Origin: Arthrobacter sp. CDRTa11
GTDB taxonomy: Bacteria; Actinomycetota; Actinomycetes; Actinomycetales; Micrococcaceae
Direction: 5' to 3'
NCBI RefSeq assembly: GCF_026427775.1
Contig: NZ_CP044532.1
Coordinates: 4,278,001-4,342,000 of the forward strand
DNA length: 64,000 nt
Part shown: one piece after another, positions 8,572 through 16,458 of the stretch
Position numbering within the stretch: the stretch's first letter is position 1
Layout of the letters: each line of letters opens with the position of its first letter
Position numbers and translations under genes: made by a program
Notes under the pieces: model-generated
Seen by the model: the letters and a program-made list of their open reading frames with translations, nothing else
The model's database searches: none
Told to the model about the DNA's origin: nothing

Positions 8572-8662
8572 TGGCGACGTGCGAAATCCCTGGCGACCCG
8601 CGAAAGATCTGGCGACACGCAAAAACCTTGGCGACACCCAAATTCGGGTGTCGCCAAGGTTT
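8572..8662. repeat. 19-bp-period tandem repeat ending in a perfect 17-bp hairpin
   Basis: The core TGGCGAC recurs at exactly 8572, 8591, 8610 and 8629, giving four degenerate 19-bp units of the form TGGCGACACGCGAAAnnnn. The last unit (8623-8639) is followed after a 6-nt loop by its perfect inverted copy (8646-8662). The hairpin could terminate ligD-like transcription, although there is no T-run. Confidence 0.85.
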
Positions 8663-8691
8663 CTCCGAGTCCTCAGTGACGAAGCGTGTCG

Positions 8692-8889
8692 TCAGCTGCG
8701 TGACGAACGTTGGCCACCGAAACCTGGCAGGCCATGGATCCAGCGCGAGAAGCGGCCAGGGACGTGCTCCCGGTCTTCGGGCAGATGGAAGTCCGGATCC
8801 GTTCCGCCTCCGAGGGGGAGGTAGAACTCCTGGACTAGGGGTGCCGCCGTATTCGTCGGTGCAAGCTGCGCGTTGTCCTGCAGGTACAT
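8692..8889 (-). CDS. Small unknown protein with a strong ribosome site
   Basis: A 65-codon frame starts at 8889 (MYLQDNAQLAPTNTAAP). It is preceded 5 bp upstream by a near-perfect AAGGAGG, one of the best ribosome sites in the window. Third-position GC is moderately high. I recognise no family; the protein is Pro/Gly-rich with an acidic middle (TDPDFHLPEDRE) and a basic end. It is divergent from the urate oxidase leader, and a palindrome (8922-8936) sits just upstream. It could be a real small protein, a peptide precursor or the remnant of a longer gene. Confidence 0.45.
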   Translation of the reverse strand: MYLQDNAQLAPTNTAAPLVQEFYLPLGGGTDPDFHLPEDREHVPGRFSRWIHGLPGFGGQRSSRS

Positions 8890-8921
8890 CTGATCCTCCT
8901 TCAAGGGTAAGTGGTCGGAAA

Positions 8922-8936
8922 TTCCGTAAAACGGAA
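8922..8936. promoter_or_regulatory. Perfect 15-bp palindrome, candidate operator
   Basis: TTCCGTAAAACGGAA has 6-bp perfect arms and a 3-bp spacer, the shape expected of an IclR-type or similar dimer site. It lies 33-47 bp upstream of the start of the small gene at 8889 and in the promoter region facing urate oxidase. Nearby CTATGTGGAA at 8948-8957 recurs at 9202-9211. The binding protein is unknown; the IclR regulator encoded at 12349-13104 is the obvious candidate. Confidence 0.45.
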
Positions 8937-9040
8937 ACTAAATCTTGCTATGTGGAAATAGCTTAAGCGACCATATCCCCGCCCGTCAACGCCCCAAGGA
9001 GCTGCCAGTCACAAATTGAATTTTCGGATTGTGATGTACA

Positions 9041-9247
9041 CCACCAGCCTCGCTGGGTTATTCTGGGACTCAACTCGTGGCGCACGTCACGTAACCTGGG
9101 AGCAGCAGGCAGGGTCGTAATGAGCTGACATCTATTGATGTCGGCTCATTTTTTGTTGGGCCGACGGCACAAGAAACGCGTGGGAAACGCGCGCTTAATT
9201 TCTATGTGGAACTTTGGTCCCACATACCTGAAGTTGGGAATCTGACC
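9041..9247 (+). promoter_or_regulatory. Structured 5' leader of urate oxidase, candidate attenuator
   Basis: Between the divergent promoter region and the urate oxidase ATG lie hairpin CCAGC/GCTGG (9044-9056), a GGTTA/TAACC long-range stem (9056-9060 with 9092-9096) enclosing GTGG/TCAC, and a full intrinsic terminator (9120-9154). After the terminator come two more short inverted repeats: CGCGT/ACGCG, and TATGTGG/CCACATA at 9203-9226. GTCGGC (9140-9145) inside the terminator could instead pair with GCCGAC (9160-9165), an antiterminator-like alternative. I cannot match it to a known riboswitch. Confidence 0.5.
9120..9154 (+). terminator. Intrinsic terminator inside the urate oxidase leader
   Basis: Arms ATGAGCTGACATC (9120-9132) and GATGTCGGCTCAT (9137-9149) pair over 13 bp with one G-T pair around loop TATT. 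Six T residues follow (9149-9154). No gene on the plus strand ends here, and urate oxidase starts 94 bp downstream. Confidence 0.8.
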
Positions 9248-10156
9248 ATGAGCAGCAACATCATCCTCGGCCACAACCAGTACGGAAAGGCCGAAGTCCG
9301 GGTCGTCAAGATCACCCGGAACACGGACCGCCACGAGATTGAAGACCTGAACGTCACCTCGCAGCTGCGGGGCGACTTCGAGGCCGCCCACCGTGAAGGC
9401 GACAACGCCCACGTGGTGGCCACGGACACCCAAAAGAACACCATCTACGCCTTCGCCCGGGACGGTGTCGGCTCACCGGAGGCCTTCCTTTTGCGCCTCG
9501 GCGAGCATTTCACCTCCAGCTTCGAGTGGGTGACCGGCGGCCGATGGGAGGCGGAATCGTACAGCTGGGACCGGATCCAGGCCCACGGCAGCGAACACGA
9601 CCACTCGTTTGTGCGCAACGGCCAGGAAGTCAGGACCGCAGTCCTGGTGCGCGACGGCGGCACGGCCCACCTCATCTCGGGGCTGAAGGACCTGACGGTC
9701 CTCAAGTCCACCCAGTCCGGCTTTGTGGGTTACCCCAAGGACAAATACACCACGCTCCCGGAAACCACCGACCGCATCCTGGCCACCGACGTCTCCGCCC
9801 GCTGGCGCTACAAGACGGGCACCGACTTCCGCACACTGGACTTCAACAAGAACTACGACGACGTCAAGGCCCTCCTGCTCGAAGGCTTCACCGAGAAGTA
9901 CTCGCACGCCCTGCAGCAGACCCTCTTCGACATGGGCACCAAGGTCCTGGAAGCCCACAGCGAGATTGATGAGATCAGGTTCTCCATGCCCAACAAGCAC
10001 CACTTCCTGGTGGACCTCTCCCCCTTCGGACTGGACAACCCCAACGAGGTCTTCTTCGCGGCCGACCGCCCGTACGGCCTGATCGAGGCCACGGTCCAGC
10101 GCGACGACGCCAGCCCGGCGGACATGGCCTGGTCCGGCATCGCGGGCTTCTGCTAA
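9248..10156 (+). CDS. uox: Urate oxidase (cofactor-free uricase)
   Basis: The 302-aa protein follows the Arthrobacter globiformis uricase nearly throughout from memory: LGHNQYGKAEVRVVK (catalytic Lys), VVATDTQKNT (catalytic Thr), ETTDRILATDVSARWRY, PNKHHFLVDL (catalytic His), and NPNEVFFAADRPYGLIEATVQR. It oxidises urate to 5-hydroxyisourate and hydrogen peroxide without a cofactor. The start was set at 9248 (MSSNIILGHNQYGK), because the family begins at this point; an upstream in-frame ATG at 9206 lies inside an inverted repeat. The HIU hydrolase and OHCU decarboxylase that normally follow are not adjacent. A urate-type permease lies 200 bp downstream. Confidence 0.96.
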   Translation: MSSNIILGHNQYGKAEVRVVKITRNTDRHEIEDLNVTSQLRGDFEAAHREGDNAHVVATDTQKNTIYAFARDGVGSPEAFLLRLGEHFTSSFEWVTGGRWEAESYSWDRIQAHGSEHDHSFVRNGQEVRTAVLVRDGGTAHLISGLKDLTVLKSTQSGFVGYPKDKYTTLPETTDRILATDVSARWRYKTGTDFRTLDFNKNYDDVKALLLEGFTEKYSHALQQTLFDMGTKVLEAHSEIDEIRFSMPNKHHFLVDLSPFGLDNPNEVFFAADRPYGLIEATVQRDDASPADMAWSGIAGFC

Positions 10157-10201
10157 ACCTCCGGCAACAACTCCACACCTTCCAAACCCACCCAGCCCTA
10201 C

Positions 10202-10273
10202 CCCCGGAGTTTTTGTCCATTTCTGGCGACTTCAGACCCCTGAACCCGCCGTATCTGACCAAAAACTCCGGGG
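10202..10273. repeat. Intergenic inverted repeat after urate oxidase
   Basis: CCCCGGAGTTTTTG (10202-10215) and its exact inverse (10260-10273) form a 14-bp stem around a 44-nt spacer. The spacer holds a second small stem, TTCAG/CTGAA (10231-10244). On the plus strand the left arm ends in a T-run, so it may also act in termination. Confidence 0.75.
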
Positions 10274-10329
10274 CCGGGCGACCATAAAGCACCCCAGCAA
10301 TAGCCAGACCACGTTAGCCAGACAAAGAC

Positions 10330-10362
10330 GTCTGCCATGAACCAGAAAGTCTGCCGTGAACC
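10330..10362 (+). repeat. Duplicated start region of the urate permease
   Basis: GTCTGCCATGAACC (10330-10343) recurs at 10349-10362 with one change, ATG to GTG, and a 19-bp period. The upstream ATG copy opens a 9-codon frame that ends at TAA (10364-10366), out of frame with the permease. The downstream GTG is the permease start. Confidence 0.85.
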
Positions 10363-11861
10363 TTAAGAAAAAGTCCTCGAGCCCGGCCGCCAAAGCCGGC
10401 CGCCAGCCCTCTGCCCGCCCTGAAGACCAGCGTCTGTCCATCGGCAGCAGCTTCGCCTACGGATTCCAGCACGTCCTCACCATGTACGGCGGAATCATTG
10501 CACCGCCGCTGATCATCGGCGCAGCTGCCGGGATGTCCTCACAGGACATCGGCCTGTTGATCGCCGCCTGCCTCTTTGTGGGCGGCCTGGCGACAATCCT
10601 CCAGACCGTGGGCATCCCATTCTTCGGCTCAAAGCTTCCACTGGTCCAAGGCGTCTCCTTCGCCGGCGTCTCCACCATGGTGGCCATCGTCCACGGGGGC
10701 GGAGGCATCCAGTCGGTCTTCGGCTCGGTCATTGTGGCCTCCCTGATTGGCTTGGCCATCACGCCGCTGTTCTCGAAGATCATCCGGTTCTTCCCGCCCG
10801 TGGTCACGGGCACCGTCATCACCACCATCGGCCTGACGCTGATGCCGGTGGCGGCCAACTGGGCCATGGGCGGCAACAGCAAGGCGCCCAACTACGGGAG
10901 TGTGGCCAACATCGGCTTGGCGGCAGCCACCATGGGCATCGTGCTGCTGCTCAGCAAGGTGGGCAGCAGCACCATCTCCAGGCTGTCCATCCTGCTGGCC
11001 ATGATCATCGGGACGGCCATCGCCTTCGTCACCGGCATGGCTGACTTCTCCAAGGTGGGACAGGGCGAGATCGTCGCCTTCCCCACTCCGTTCGCGTTCG
11101 GCCCGCCCACCTTCCATCTTGCGGCCATCATCTCCATGCTGATCGTGATCCTGGTGACGCTTACAGAGACCTCGGCGGACATCATTGCCGTCGGCGAGAT
11201 CGTGGGCACCAAAGTTGATTCACGCCGGATCGGCGACGGCCTCCGGGCAGACATGCTCTCCAGCGCCGTCTCACCGCTCTTCGGCTCCTTCACCCAGAGC
11301 GCCTTTGCCCAGAACGTGGGACTGGTGGCCATCACCGGCATCAAGAGCCGCTTCGTGGTGACCGCCGGCGGCGTCATCCTGGTGGTCCTCGGGCTGCTGC
11401 CCGTCCTGGGCCGGGTGGTCGCAGCGGTGCCGACGCCCGTCCTGGGCGGTGCCGGCGTCGTACTTTTTGGAACGGTTGCCGCCAGCGGCATCAGGACACT
11501 GTCCAAGGTGGAGTACCGGAACAACATGAACCTGATCATCGTGGCAGCGTCCATTGGTTTCGGCATGATCCCGATCGCGGCGCCTGCCTTCTACGACCAG
11601 TTCCCGTCCTGGTTCGGCACCATCTTCCATTCAGGGATCAGCTCGGCGGCCGTCATGGCCATCCTGCTGAACCTGCTCTTCAACCACCTCAAGGCCGGCA
11701 ACTCTGATAACCAGTCAGTGTTTGTGGCGGGCACCGGGCGGGTGGTCCGGGAGGAGGATCTGAAGTGCCTGGCCGACGGCGACCGTTACGAAGGCGGCAA
11801 GCTCATCGACTGCGACGGCAAGGAAGTCCCGGTGGAGTCGTCGTCGAAGTCTGACCACTAG
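10356..11861 (+). CDS. NCS2 urate/xanthine permease
   Basis: This 501-aa membrane protein belongs to the NCS2 (UapA/XanQ/UacT/PucJK) family. It has QHVLTMYGGIIAPPLIIG, PLVQGVSFAGVSTM, the signature region LTETSADIIAVGEIVGTK, and GLRADMLSSAVSPLFGSFTQSAFAQNVGLVAITGIKSR. About 12-14 membrane segments are visible between a basic N-terminal tail and a hydrophilic C-terminal tail (VVREEDLKCLADGDRYEGGKLIDCDGKEVPVE). It probably imports urate or xanthine for the uricase upstream. The start is GTG with only a weak AGAAAG site; a duplicated ATG 19 bp upstream is out of frame. Confidence 0.9.
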   Translation: MNLKKKSSSPAAKAGRQPSARPEDQRLSIGSSFAYGFQHVLTMYGGIIAPPLIIGAAAGMSSQDIGLLIAACLFVGGLATILQTVGIPFFGSKLPLVQGVSFAGVSTMVAIVHGGGGIQSVFGSVIVASLIGLAITPLFSKIIRFFPPVVTGTVITTIGLTLMPVAANWAMGGNSKAPNYGSVANIGLAAATMGIVLLLSKVGSSTISRLSILLAMIIGTAIAFVTGMADFSKVGQGEIVAFPTPFAFGPPTFHLAAIISMLIVILVTLTETSADIIAVGEIVGTKVDSRRIGDGLRADMLSSAVSPLFGSFTQSAFAQNVGLVAITGIKSRFVVTAGGVILVVLGLLPVLGRVVAAVPTPVLGGAGVVLFGTVAASGIRTLSKVEYRNNMNLIIVAASIGFGMIPIAAPAFYDQFPSWFGTIFHSGISSAAVMAILLNLLFNHLKAGNSDNQSVFVAGTGRVVREEDLKCLADGDRYEGGKLIDCDGKEVPVESSSKSDH

Positions 11862-11876
11862 CCCCGCCACCCAACA

Positions 11877-11939
11877 GCGCGAACTGGCAGCAAATACCCC
11901 CAAATGTGGAATTTGAGGGTATTAGCTGACAGTTCGCGC
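11877..11939. repeat. 63-bp imperfect palindrome between convergent genes
   Basis: Two 29-bp arms (11877-11905 and 11911-11939) pair with three mismatches around the loop GTGGA. They begin and end with GCGCGAACTG/CAGTTCGCGC, with CAAATACCC and GGGTATTAG in the stem. It lies between the converging permease and DUF4242 genes and may work as a two-way terminator. Confidence 0.85.
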
Positions 11940-11951
11940 GGGTGATAGGGA

Positions 11952-12200
11952 TCAAACGGCAAGCGGGACGGGATGGATCTCGTCGGCAGGATGGCCGGAG
12001 CGTTCATGGATAATCCTGACCGCGTCCGCTGAAGGGGCTTCGGACAGGCAATAGACCAGGCCTGATTCCGGATCCGCCCACGCCTGCTTGAAGTCAACAT
12101 GCTCGTCATCCTGGATCGCCAGGTCCGCGTTATGGGCCGCCTGCAATTGCTCAGCGGTGATTCCAACCATGTTGTGGTGAACATCCATGAAAGTTGCCAT
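11952..12200 (-). CDS. DUF4242 family small protein
   Basis: The 82-aa protein begins MATFMDVHHNM and contains KQAWADPESGLVYCLSEAPSADAVRIIHERSGHPADEI. These are the conserved features of DUF4242, a ferredoxin-like fold family that includes a reported nickel-binding Streptomyces protein (SCO4226). The start at 12200 has GGAGG 5 bp upstream; the longer in-frame reading lacks a site. Its function here is unknown. It is transcribed toward the urate permease and sits between that gene and the IclR regulator. The sentence-like motif EAPSADAVRIIHE is typical of the family rather than of any enzyme. Confidence 0.8.
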   Translation of the reverse strand: MATFMDVHHNMVGITAEQLQAAHNADLAIQDDEHVDFKQAWADPESGLVYCLSEAPSADAVRIIHERSGHPADEIHPVPLAV

Positions 12201-12298
12201 GATAGCCTCCGGCGGCTCCGAATCCGATGGGATGCGGCCGATAGTACGCCCGCACCCCCGCACGGTCAATGGGCAGCCGGAAGCCCTTTGCAACGGTA

Positions 12299-12347
12299 CT
12301 TAAGTGTCCGTTCGCGCCAGAGGAGAAGGGGCTTAAGTGTCCGTTCG
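12299..12347. repeat. Two direct copies of a 16-bp element
   Basis: CTTAAGTGTCCGTTCG is found at 12299-12314 and, identically, at 12332-12347 with a 33-bp period. The second copy ends 2 bp before the IclR stop codon. The spacer is purine-rich (CCAGAGGAGAAGGGG). Confidence 0.85.
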
Positions 12348-12348
12348 G

Positions 12349-13104
12349 TCAGTTGCGGTTGAGCTCGTTCGAGATGGCCTGGGCGGCTTCGCGCAGGAGC
12401 GGCACGGCACGTTCGCCGAAGGACTGGTCCACTCGGGACACCGGACCGGAAACGGAGATGGCCGTTGGCGTGGGGGCGTTCGGCACGGCCATGGCGAAGC
12501 AGCGGACACCCAGTTCCTGCTCCTCCTCGTCGATGGAGTAGCCACGTTCACGGATCCGGCCCAGGTCAGCGAGCAGGGAATCAATGTCGCCAATGCTCTT
12601 GGCGGTGGGGGTGGGCATGCCGGTGCGGCCCACGATGCCGCGGACGGCGTCGTCGTCCAGCTGGGCCAGGATGGCTTTACCCACCCCGGTGTCATGCGTA
12701 TGGGCGCGGCGTCCAACCTCGGTGAACATCCGCATGGAGTGCAAGGAGGGCACCTGGGCCACGTAGATCACCATGTCCGAATCGAGCACGGCCATGTTGG
12801 AGGTCTCCCCCAGCCGGTCCACCAAGGATTTGAGCTGCGGGCGGGCCACTGCACCAAGCTGCTTGTTTGCTCCTTCGCCCAGCCTGATGAGCCGGGGACC
12901 GAGCGCGTAGCGGCGGTTGGGGAGCTGGCGGATGTAGCCGAGCGTCACCAGGGTACGCAGCAGGCGGTGGATGGTGGGCAGCGGAAGATCCGTGGAGGAG
13001 GAGAGTTCACTCAATGTGACGTCTCCACCGGCGTCGGTGATCAGTTCCAAAAGTTCAAAAACGCGCTCTACGGACTGCACGCCTCCGGGGCTTTTTTCAG
13101 CCAT
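12349..13104 (-). CDS. IclR-family regulator, probably of ureide/glyoxylate genes
   Basis: The 251-aa protein has an N-terminal winged helix (VQSVERVFELLELITDAGGDVTLSELSSSTDLPLPTIHRLLRTLVTLGYIRQ, residues 9-60) and a C-terminal IclR ligand domain ending in GVRCFAMAVPNAPTPTAISVSGPVSR. IclR regulators of this type (AllR) sense glyoxylate or allantoin intermediates. It is divergent from the malic enzyme/malate synthase/allE genes 204 bp away. Control of those genes, and perhaps of uricase, is inferred from position. AT-rich sequence in the 13105-13308 gap (ATAATATCCATAATACG) may hold its site. Confidence 0.88.
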   Translation of the reverse strand: MAEKSPGGVQSVERVFELLELITDAGGDVTLSELSSSTDLPLPTIHRLLRTLVTLGYIRQLPNRRYALGPRLIRLGEGANKQLGAVARPQLKSLVDRLGETSNMAVLDSDMVIYVAQVPSLHSMRMFTEVGRRAHTHDTGVGKAILAQLDDDAVRGIVGRTGMPTPTAKSIGDIDSLLADLGRIRERGYSIDEEEQELGVRCFAMAVPNAPTPTAISVSGPVSRVDQSFGERAVPLLREAAQAISNELNRN

Positions 13105-13308
13105 GTACCAGTCTCCTGCGGCTCGGTTCCGACAACTCTTATCCGCATCGTGAAAAGAATTGGCCTAGATAACCCAACATACCTCACGGCACTCTTCGCA
13201 GTCGACGGGTCCGTGGGCTTGTAATTCCACAAGGCAGATAATAATATCCATAATACGAAAACAATCCAGCACGATCACAGCCCGCCAGGGCCAACAGGAG
13301 GACATTCA

Positions 13309-14766
13309 ATGGCGAATCCCAGCCCCGGAAACTCGATCACCCTTCGCGTGGAGGCCCCGTCCAGCTTCTCCGCCACCAGTGAGCTCGCCGCAGCCGTCGG
13401 AGCGGCCGGCGCTGCCATCACCGCCCTGGACGTCAGCGAGTCCCATCACGAGACGCTGGTAGTGGACGTCACCTGCAACACCACCGACGACGAACACGCC
13501 GGCAGGGTCAAGGATGCCCTGAACGCGCTCGACGGCGTCACGGTCCAGCACGTCTCGGACCGCACCTTCCTGATGCACTTGGGCGGCAAGCTCGAAGTGG
13601 TCCCCAAGGTAGCCCTGCGCAACCGCGACGACCTCTCCCGTGCCTACACTCCCGGCGTCGCCCGCGTCTGCCTGGCCATCGCCGAGGACCCGTCCGCCGC
13701 CCGCAACCTCACGGTCAAGCGCAACACCATCGCCGTGCTCACTGACGGTTCCGCGGTCCTCGGCCTAGGCAACATCGGCCCCGCCGCAGCCCTGCCGGTG
13801 ATGGAGGGCAAGGCTGCACTGTTCAAGCAGTTCGCCAACGTGGACGCCTGGCCGGTCTGCCTCGACACCCAGGACACCGAAGAAATCATCATGATCGCCA
13901 AGGCCATGGCCCCCGTCTACGGCGGCATCAACCTCGAGGACATCGCGGCCCCGCGCTGCTTCGAAATCGAAAACCGGCTGCGGGCGGAACTGGACATCCC
14001 GGTCTTCCATGACGACCAGCACGGCACCGCGATCGTCACCCTCGCCGCCCTGGTCAACGCCCTGCGGGTGGTGGACAAGAAGCTCGGCGACGTGAAGATC
14101 GTCGTCTCGGGCGTGGGCGCTGCAGGTTCCGCCATCATCCAGCTGCTCAAAGCCCAGGGCGCGCAGCACATTATCGCCGCCGGCCGCTCCGGCGCCATCC
14201 ACGCCGGCGAAAAGTACGGGGACGAACACCGCAGCTGGATTGCCGCCAACACCAACGAGGAAGGCTTCGCCGGCACCCTGCACGAGGCCCTCGAGGGAGC
14301 GGACGTGTTCATCGGCGTCAGCGCACCGCACGTGATCGGCGAGGAGCAGGTCGCATCGATGGCAGACAAGGCCATCGTCTTCGCGATGGCCAACCCGACG
14401 CCGGAAATCGACCCTTCCATCGCGTCCAGGTACGCCGCCGTGGTGGCCACCGGCCGCAGCGACTTCCCCAACCAGATCAACAACGTCCTGGCGTTCCCCG
14501 GCTTCTTCCGCGGCCTCCTGGATGCCGGCGCATCGGATATCACGCCGGAGATGCTGGTGGCCGCCGCCGAGGCCATTGCCAACCGGGTGGCTGACGATGA
14601 GCTGAATGCCAGTTACATTATCCCCAGCGTCTTCGATCCCCACGTAGCCGCCGATGTCGCCAGTGCGGTTGCCCACGCGGCCGCAAACCCGGCAGCGGCA
14701 GTTACCCCGCCCGCAACCGCACAGCCCGAAGGTGCGGAAGCCCGAACTGCCTTCGCCTCCGCCTGA
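13309..14766 (+). CDS. NAD(P)-dependent malic enzyme with ACT domain
   Basis: The 485-aa protein has an N-terminal ACT-like domain (residues about 10-85: [32 protein letters not shown]). The malic enzyme core follows: [66 protein letters not shown] and the Rossmann segment [16 protein letters not shown]. It decarboxylates malate to pyruvate with NAD(P)H formation. It starts after AGGAGGACATTC and is followed 75 bp later by malate synthase. Together they turn glyoxylate plus acetyl-CoA into malate and then pyruvate, the expected exit of allantoin-derived glyoxylate. The ACT domain suggests allosteric control. Confidence 0.92.
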   Translation: MANPSPGNSITLRVEAPSSFSATSELAAAVGAAGAAITALDVSESHHETLVVDVTCNTTDDEHAGRVKDALNALDGVTVQHVSDRTFLMHLGGKLEVVPKVALRNRDDLSRAYTPGVARVCLAIAEDPSAARNLTVKRNTIAVLTDGSAVLGLGNIGPAAALPVMEGKAALFKQFANVDAWPVCLDTQDTEEIIMIAKAMAPVYGGINLEDIAAPRCFEIENRLRAELDIPVFHDDQHGTAIVTLAALVNALRVVDKKLGDVKIVVSGVGAAGSAIIQLLKAQGAQHIIAAGRSGAIHAGEKYGDEHRSWIAANTNEEGFAGTLHEALEGADVFIGVSAPHVIGEEQVASMADKAIVFAMANPTPEIDPSIASRYAAVVATGRSDFPNQINNVLAFPGFFRGLLDAGASDITPEMLVAAAEAIANRVADDELNASYIIPSVFDPHVAADVASAVAHAAANPAAAVTPPATAQPEGAEARTAFASA

Positions 14767-14841
14767 TTCCGCCGGATTTACTGCCAGATAGGCAGCCAAA
14801 GCATACGCAGCCAGACTTCCAGTCACACGAAAGGACCAGAA

Positions 14842-16455
14842 ATGGCCATCACCGTTACAGACCCCCGGCCGATCGAACGCGCGGAGGAGATCCTCACCCC
14901 CAAGGCCCTGGCCTTCATCGAAGAGCTGCACAACCGCTTCGCCGGCACCCGCAATGAGCTGCTCGCCGCCCGCGGCGTCAAGCGCCGGCGGGTTGCGGAC
15001 ACCGGCAAGCTGGACTTCCTGCCGGAGACCCGGGACGTGCGCGACGGCGACTGGAAAGTGGCGCCTGCACCGGCGGCACTGCAGGACCGCCGGGTTGAAA
15101 TGACCGGCCCGGCTTCCCCGGCCAAGATGGCCATCAATGCCCTGAACTCGGGCGCCAGGGTGTGGCTGGCCGATCTTGAAGACGCCAGCACCCCCACCTG
15201 GCGCAACGTCATCGACTCCATCCTGAACCTGCGTGACGCCGCGCAGGGAACCCTCAGCTACACCTCGGACGAGGGCAAGGAATACACGCTCAGGACCGAC
15301 GCGCCGCTGGCCGTGGTGGTGGCCCGCCCGCGCGGCTGGCACCTGCCGGAAAAGCACCTGCTGCTCGACGGCGAACCAGCAGTGGGTGCGCTGGTGGACT
15401 TCGGCCTGCACTTCTTCCACGTGGCCAAGCAGCTGGTCCTCAACGGCCACGGCCCCTATTACTACCTGCCCAAGATGGAAAGCCACCTTGAGGCCCGACT
15501 CTGGAACGATGTGTTTGTCTTTGCCCAGGACTACCTGGGCCTGGGGCAGGGCACCATCCGTGCCACGGTGCTGATCGAGACCATCCCGGCGGCCTTCGAA
15601 ATGGACGAGATCCTGTACGAGCTGCGCGATCACGCATCTGGCCTGAACGCCGGCCGCTGGGACTATCTCTTCAGCATCATCAAATACTTCCGCGACGCCG
15701 GCGAGGAGTTCGTCCTGCCGGACCGCGCCTCGGTGGTGATGACGGCCCCGTTTATGCGCGCCTACACCGAGCTGCTGGTCAAGACCTGCCATCACCGCGG
15801 GGCCTTCGCCATGGGCGGCATGGCGGCGGTCATCCCCAACCGCCGGCACCCCGAGGTCACCGAGGCAGCCTTCGCCAAGGTCCGGGCCGACAAAACCCGC
15901 GAAGCCAACGACGGGTTTGACGGCTCCTGGGTGGCCCACCCGGACCTGGTCCCGATCTGCCGCGAGGTGTTCGACGCCGTCCTGGGCGACCCTGAAAACG
16001 GCGGCCGGCCCAACCAGCTGGACAAACAGCGCCCCGAGGTGTCGGTGACGGCAGGGCAGCTGCTGGACATCGCCTCGGCGGACGGCCAGGTCACCGAGGC
16101 CGGGCTGCGGCTGAATCTGTATGTTGCCGTCGCATATACGGCCGTCTGGCTGTCCGGGAACGGTGCTGTGGCCATCCATAACCTGATGGAGGACGCGGCA
16201 ACGGCCGAGATCTCACGCTCCCAGGTGTGGCAGCAGATCCGGAACAAGTCCGTCCTGGCGGATACCGGGAACACTGTGACCCGGGAACTTGTGGAGCGCA
16301 TCCTGGGCGAGGAAACGGAACGGCTTCGCACCGAGTTCGGCGACGAAGCCTTCCGGCTGTACTACGGTCCGGCCAGCCGGCTCATCGCGGACATCTGCCT
16401 CTCGGAGGACTACACGGACTTCCTCACCACTCCGGCCTACGAACTGGTGGACTGA
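14842..16455 (+). CDS. aceB: Malate synthase A
   Basis: The 537-aa protein matches malate synthase A over its whole length. Visible motifs are GPASPAKMAINALNSGARVWLADLEDA, ARPRGWHLPEKHLL, YYYLPKMESHLEARLWND, and IRATVLIETIPAAFEMDEILYELR, which carries the catalytic Glu and Mg-binding area. GMAAVIPNR and the C-terminal EDAATAEISRSQVWQQIRN also fit. It condenses glyoxylate with acetyl-CoA to malate. An AAAGGACC site precedes the ATG. In this setting, next to allE and away from any isocitrate lyase, it probably serves glyoxylate from purine or ureide breakdown rather than only the glyoxylate shunt. Confidence 0.95.
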   Translation: MAITVTDPRPIERAEEILTPKALAFIEELHNRFAGTRNELLAARGVKRRRVADTGKLDFLPETRDVRDGDWKVAPAPAALQDRRVEMTGPASPAKMAINALNSGARVWLADLEDASTPTWRNVIDSILNLRDAAQGTLSYTSDEGKEYTLRTDAPLAVVVARPRGWHLPEKHLLLDGEPAVGALVDFGLHFFHVAKQLVLNGHGPYYYLPKMESHLEARLWNDVFVFAQDYLGLGQGTIRATVLIETIPAAFEMDEILYELRDHASGLNAGRWDYLFSIIKYFRDAGEEFVLPDRASVVMTAPFMRAYTELLVKTCHHRGAFAMGGMAAVIPNRRHPEVTEAAFAKVRADKTREANDGFDGSWVAHPDLVPICREVFDAVLGDPENGGRPNQLDKQRPEVSVTAGQLLDIASADGQVTEAGLRLNLYVAVAYTAVWLSGNGAVAIHNLMEDAATAEISRSQVWQQIRNKSVLADTGNTVTRELVERILGEETERLRTEFGDEAFRLYYGPASRLIADICLSEDYTDFLTTPAYELVD

Positions 16456-16458
16456 GAC

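Noticed and set aside
8572..8662. CRISPR array
   Set aside because: The unit is 19 bp and degenerate, with no unique spacers between repeats and no cas genes nearby.
9041..9154. Known purine, xanthine (NMT1) or guanidine riboswitch, or SRP RNA
   Set aside because: I could not find their conserved cores; only generic stems and a terminator are visible.
13765..16179. 804-codon minus-strand open frame
   Set aside because: Antisense to malic enzyme and malate synthase; it has no domain pattern and repetitive Gly/Val/His composition.
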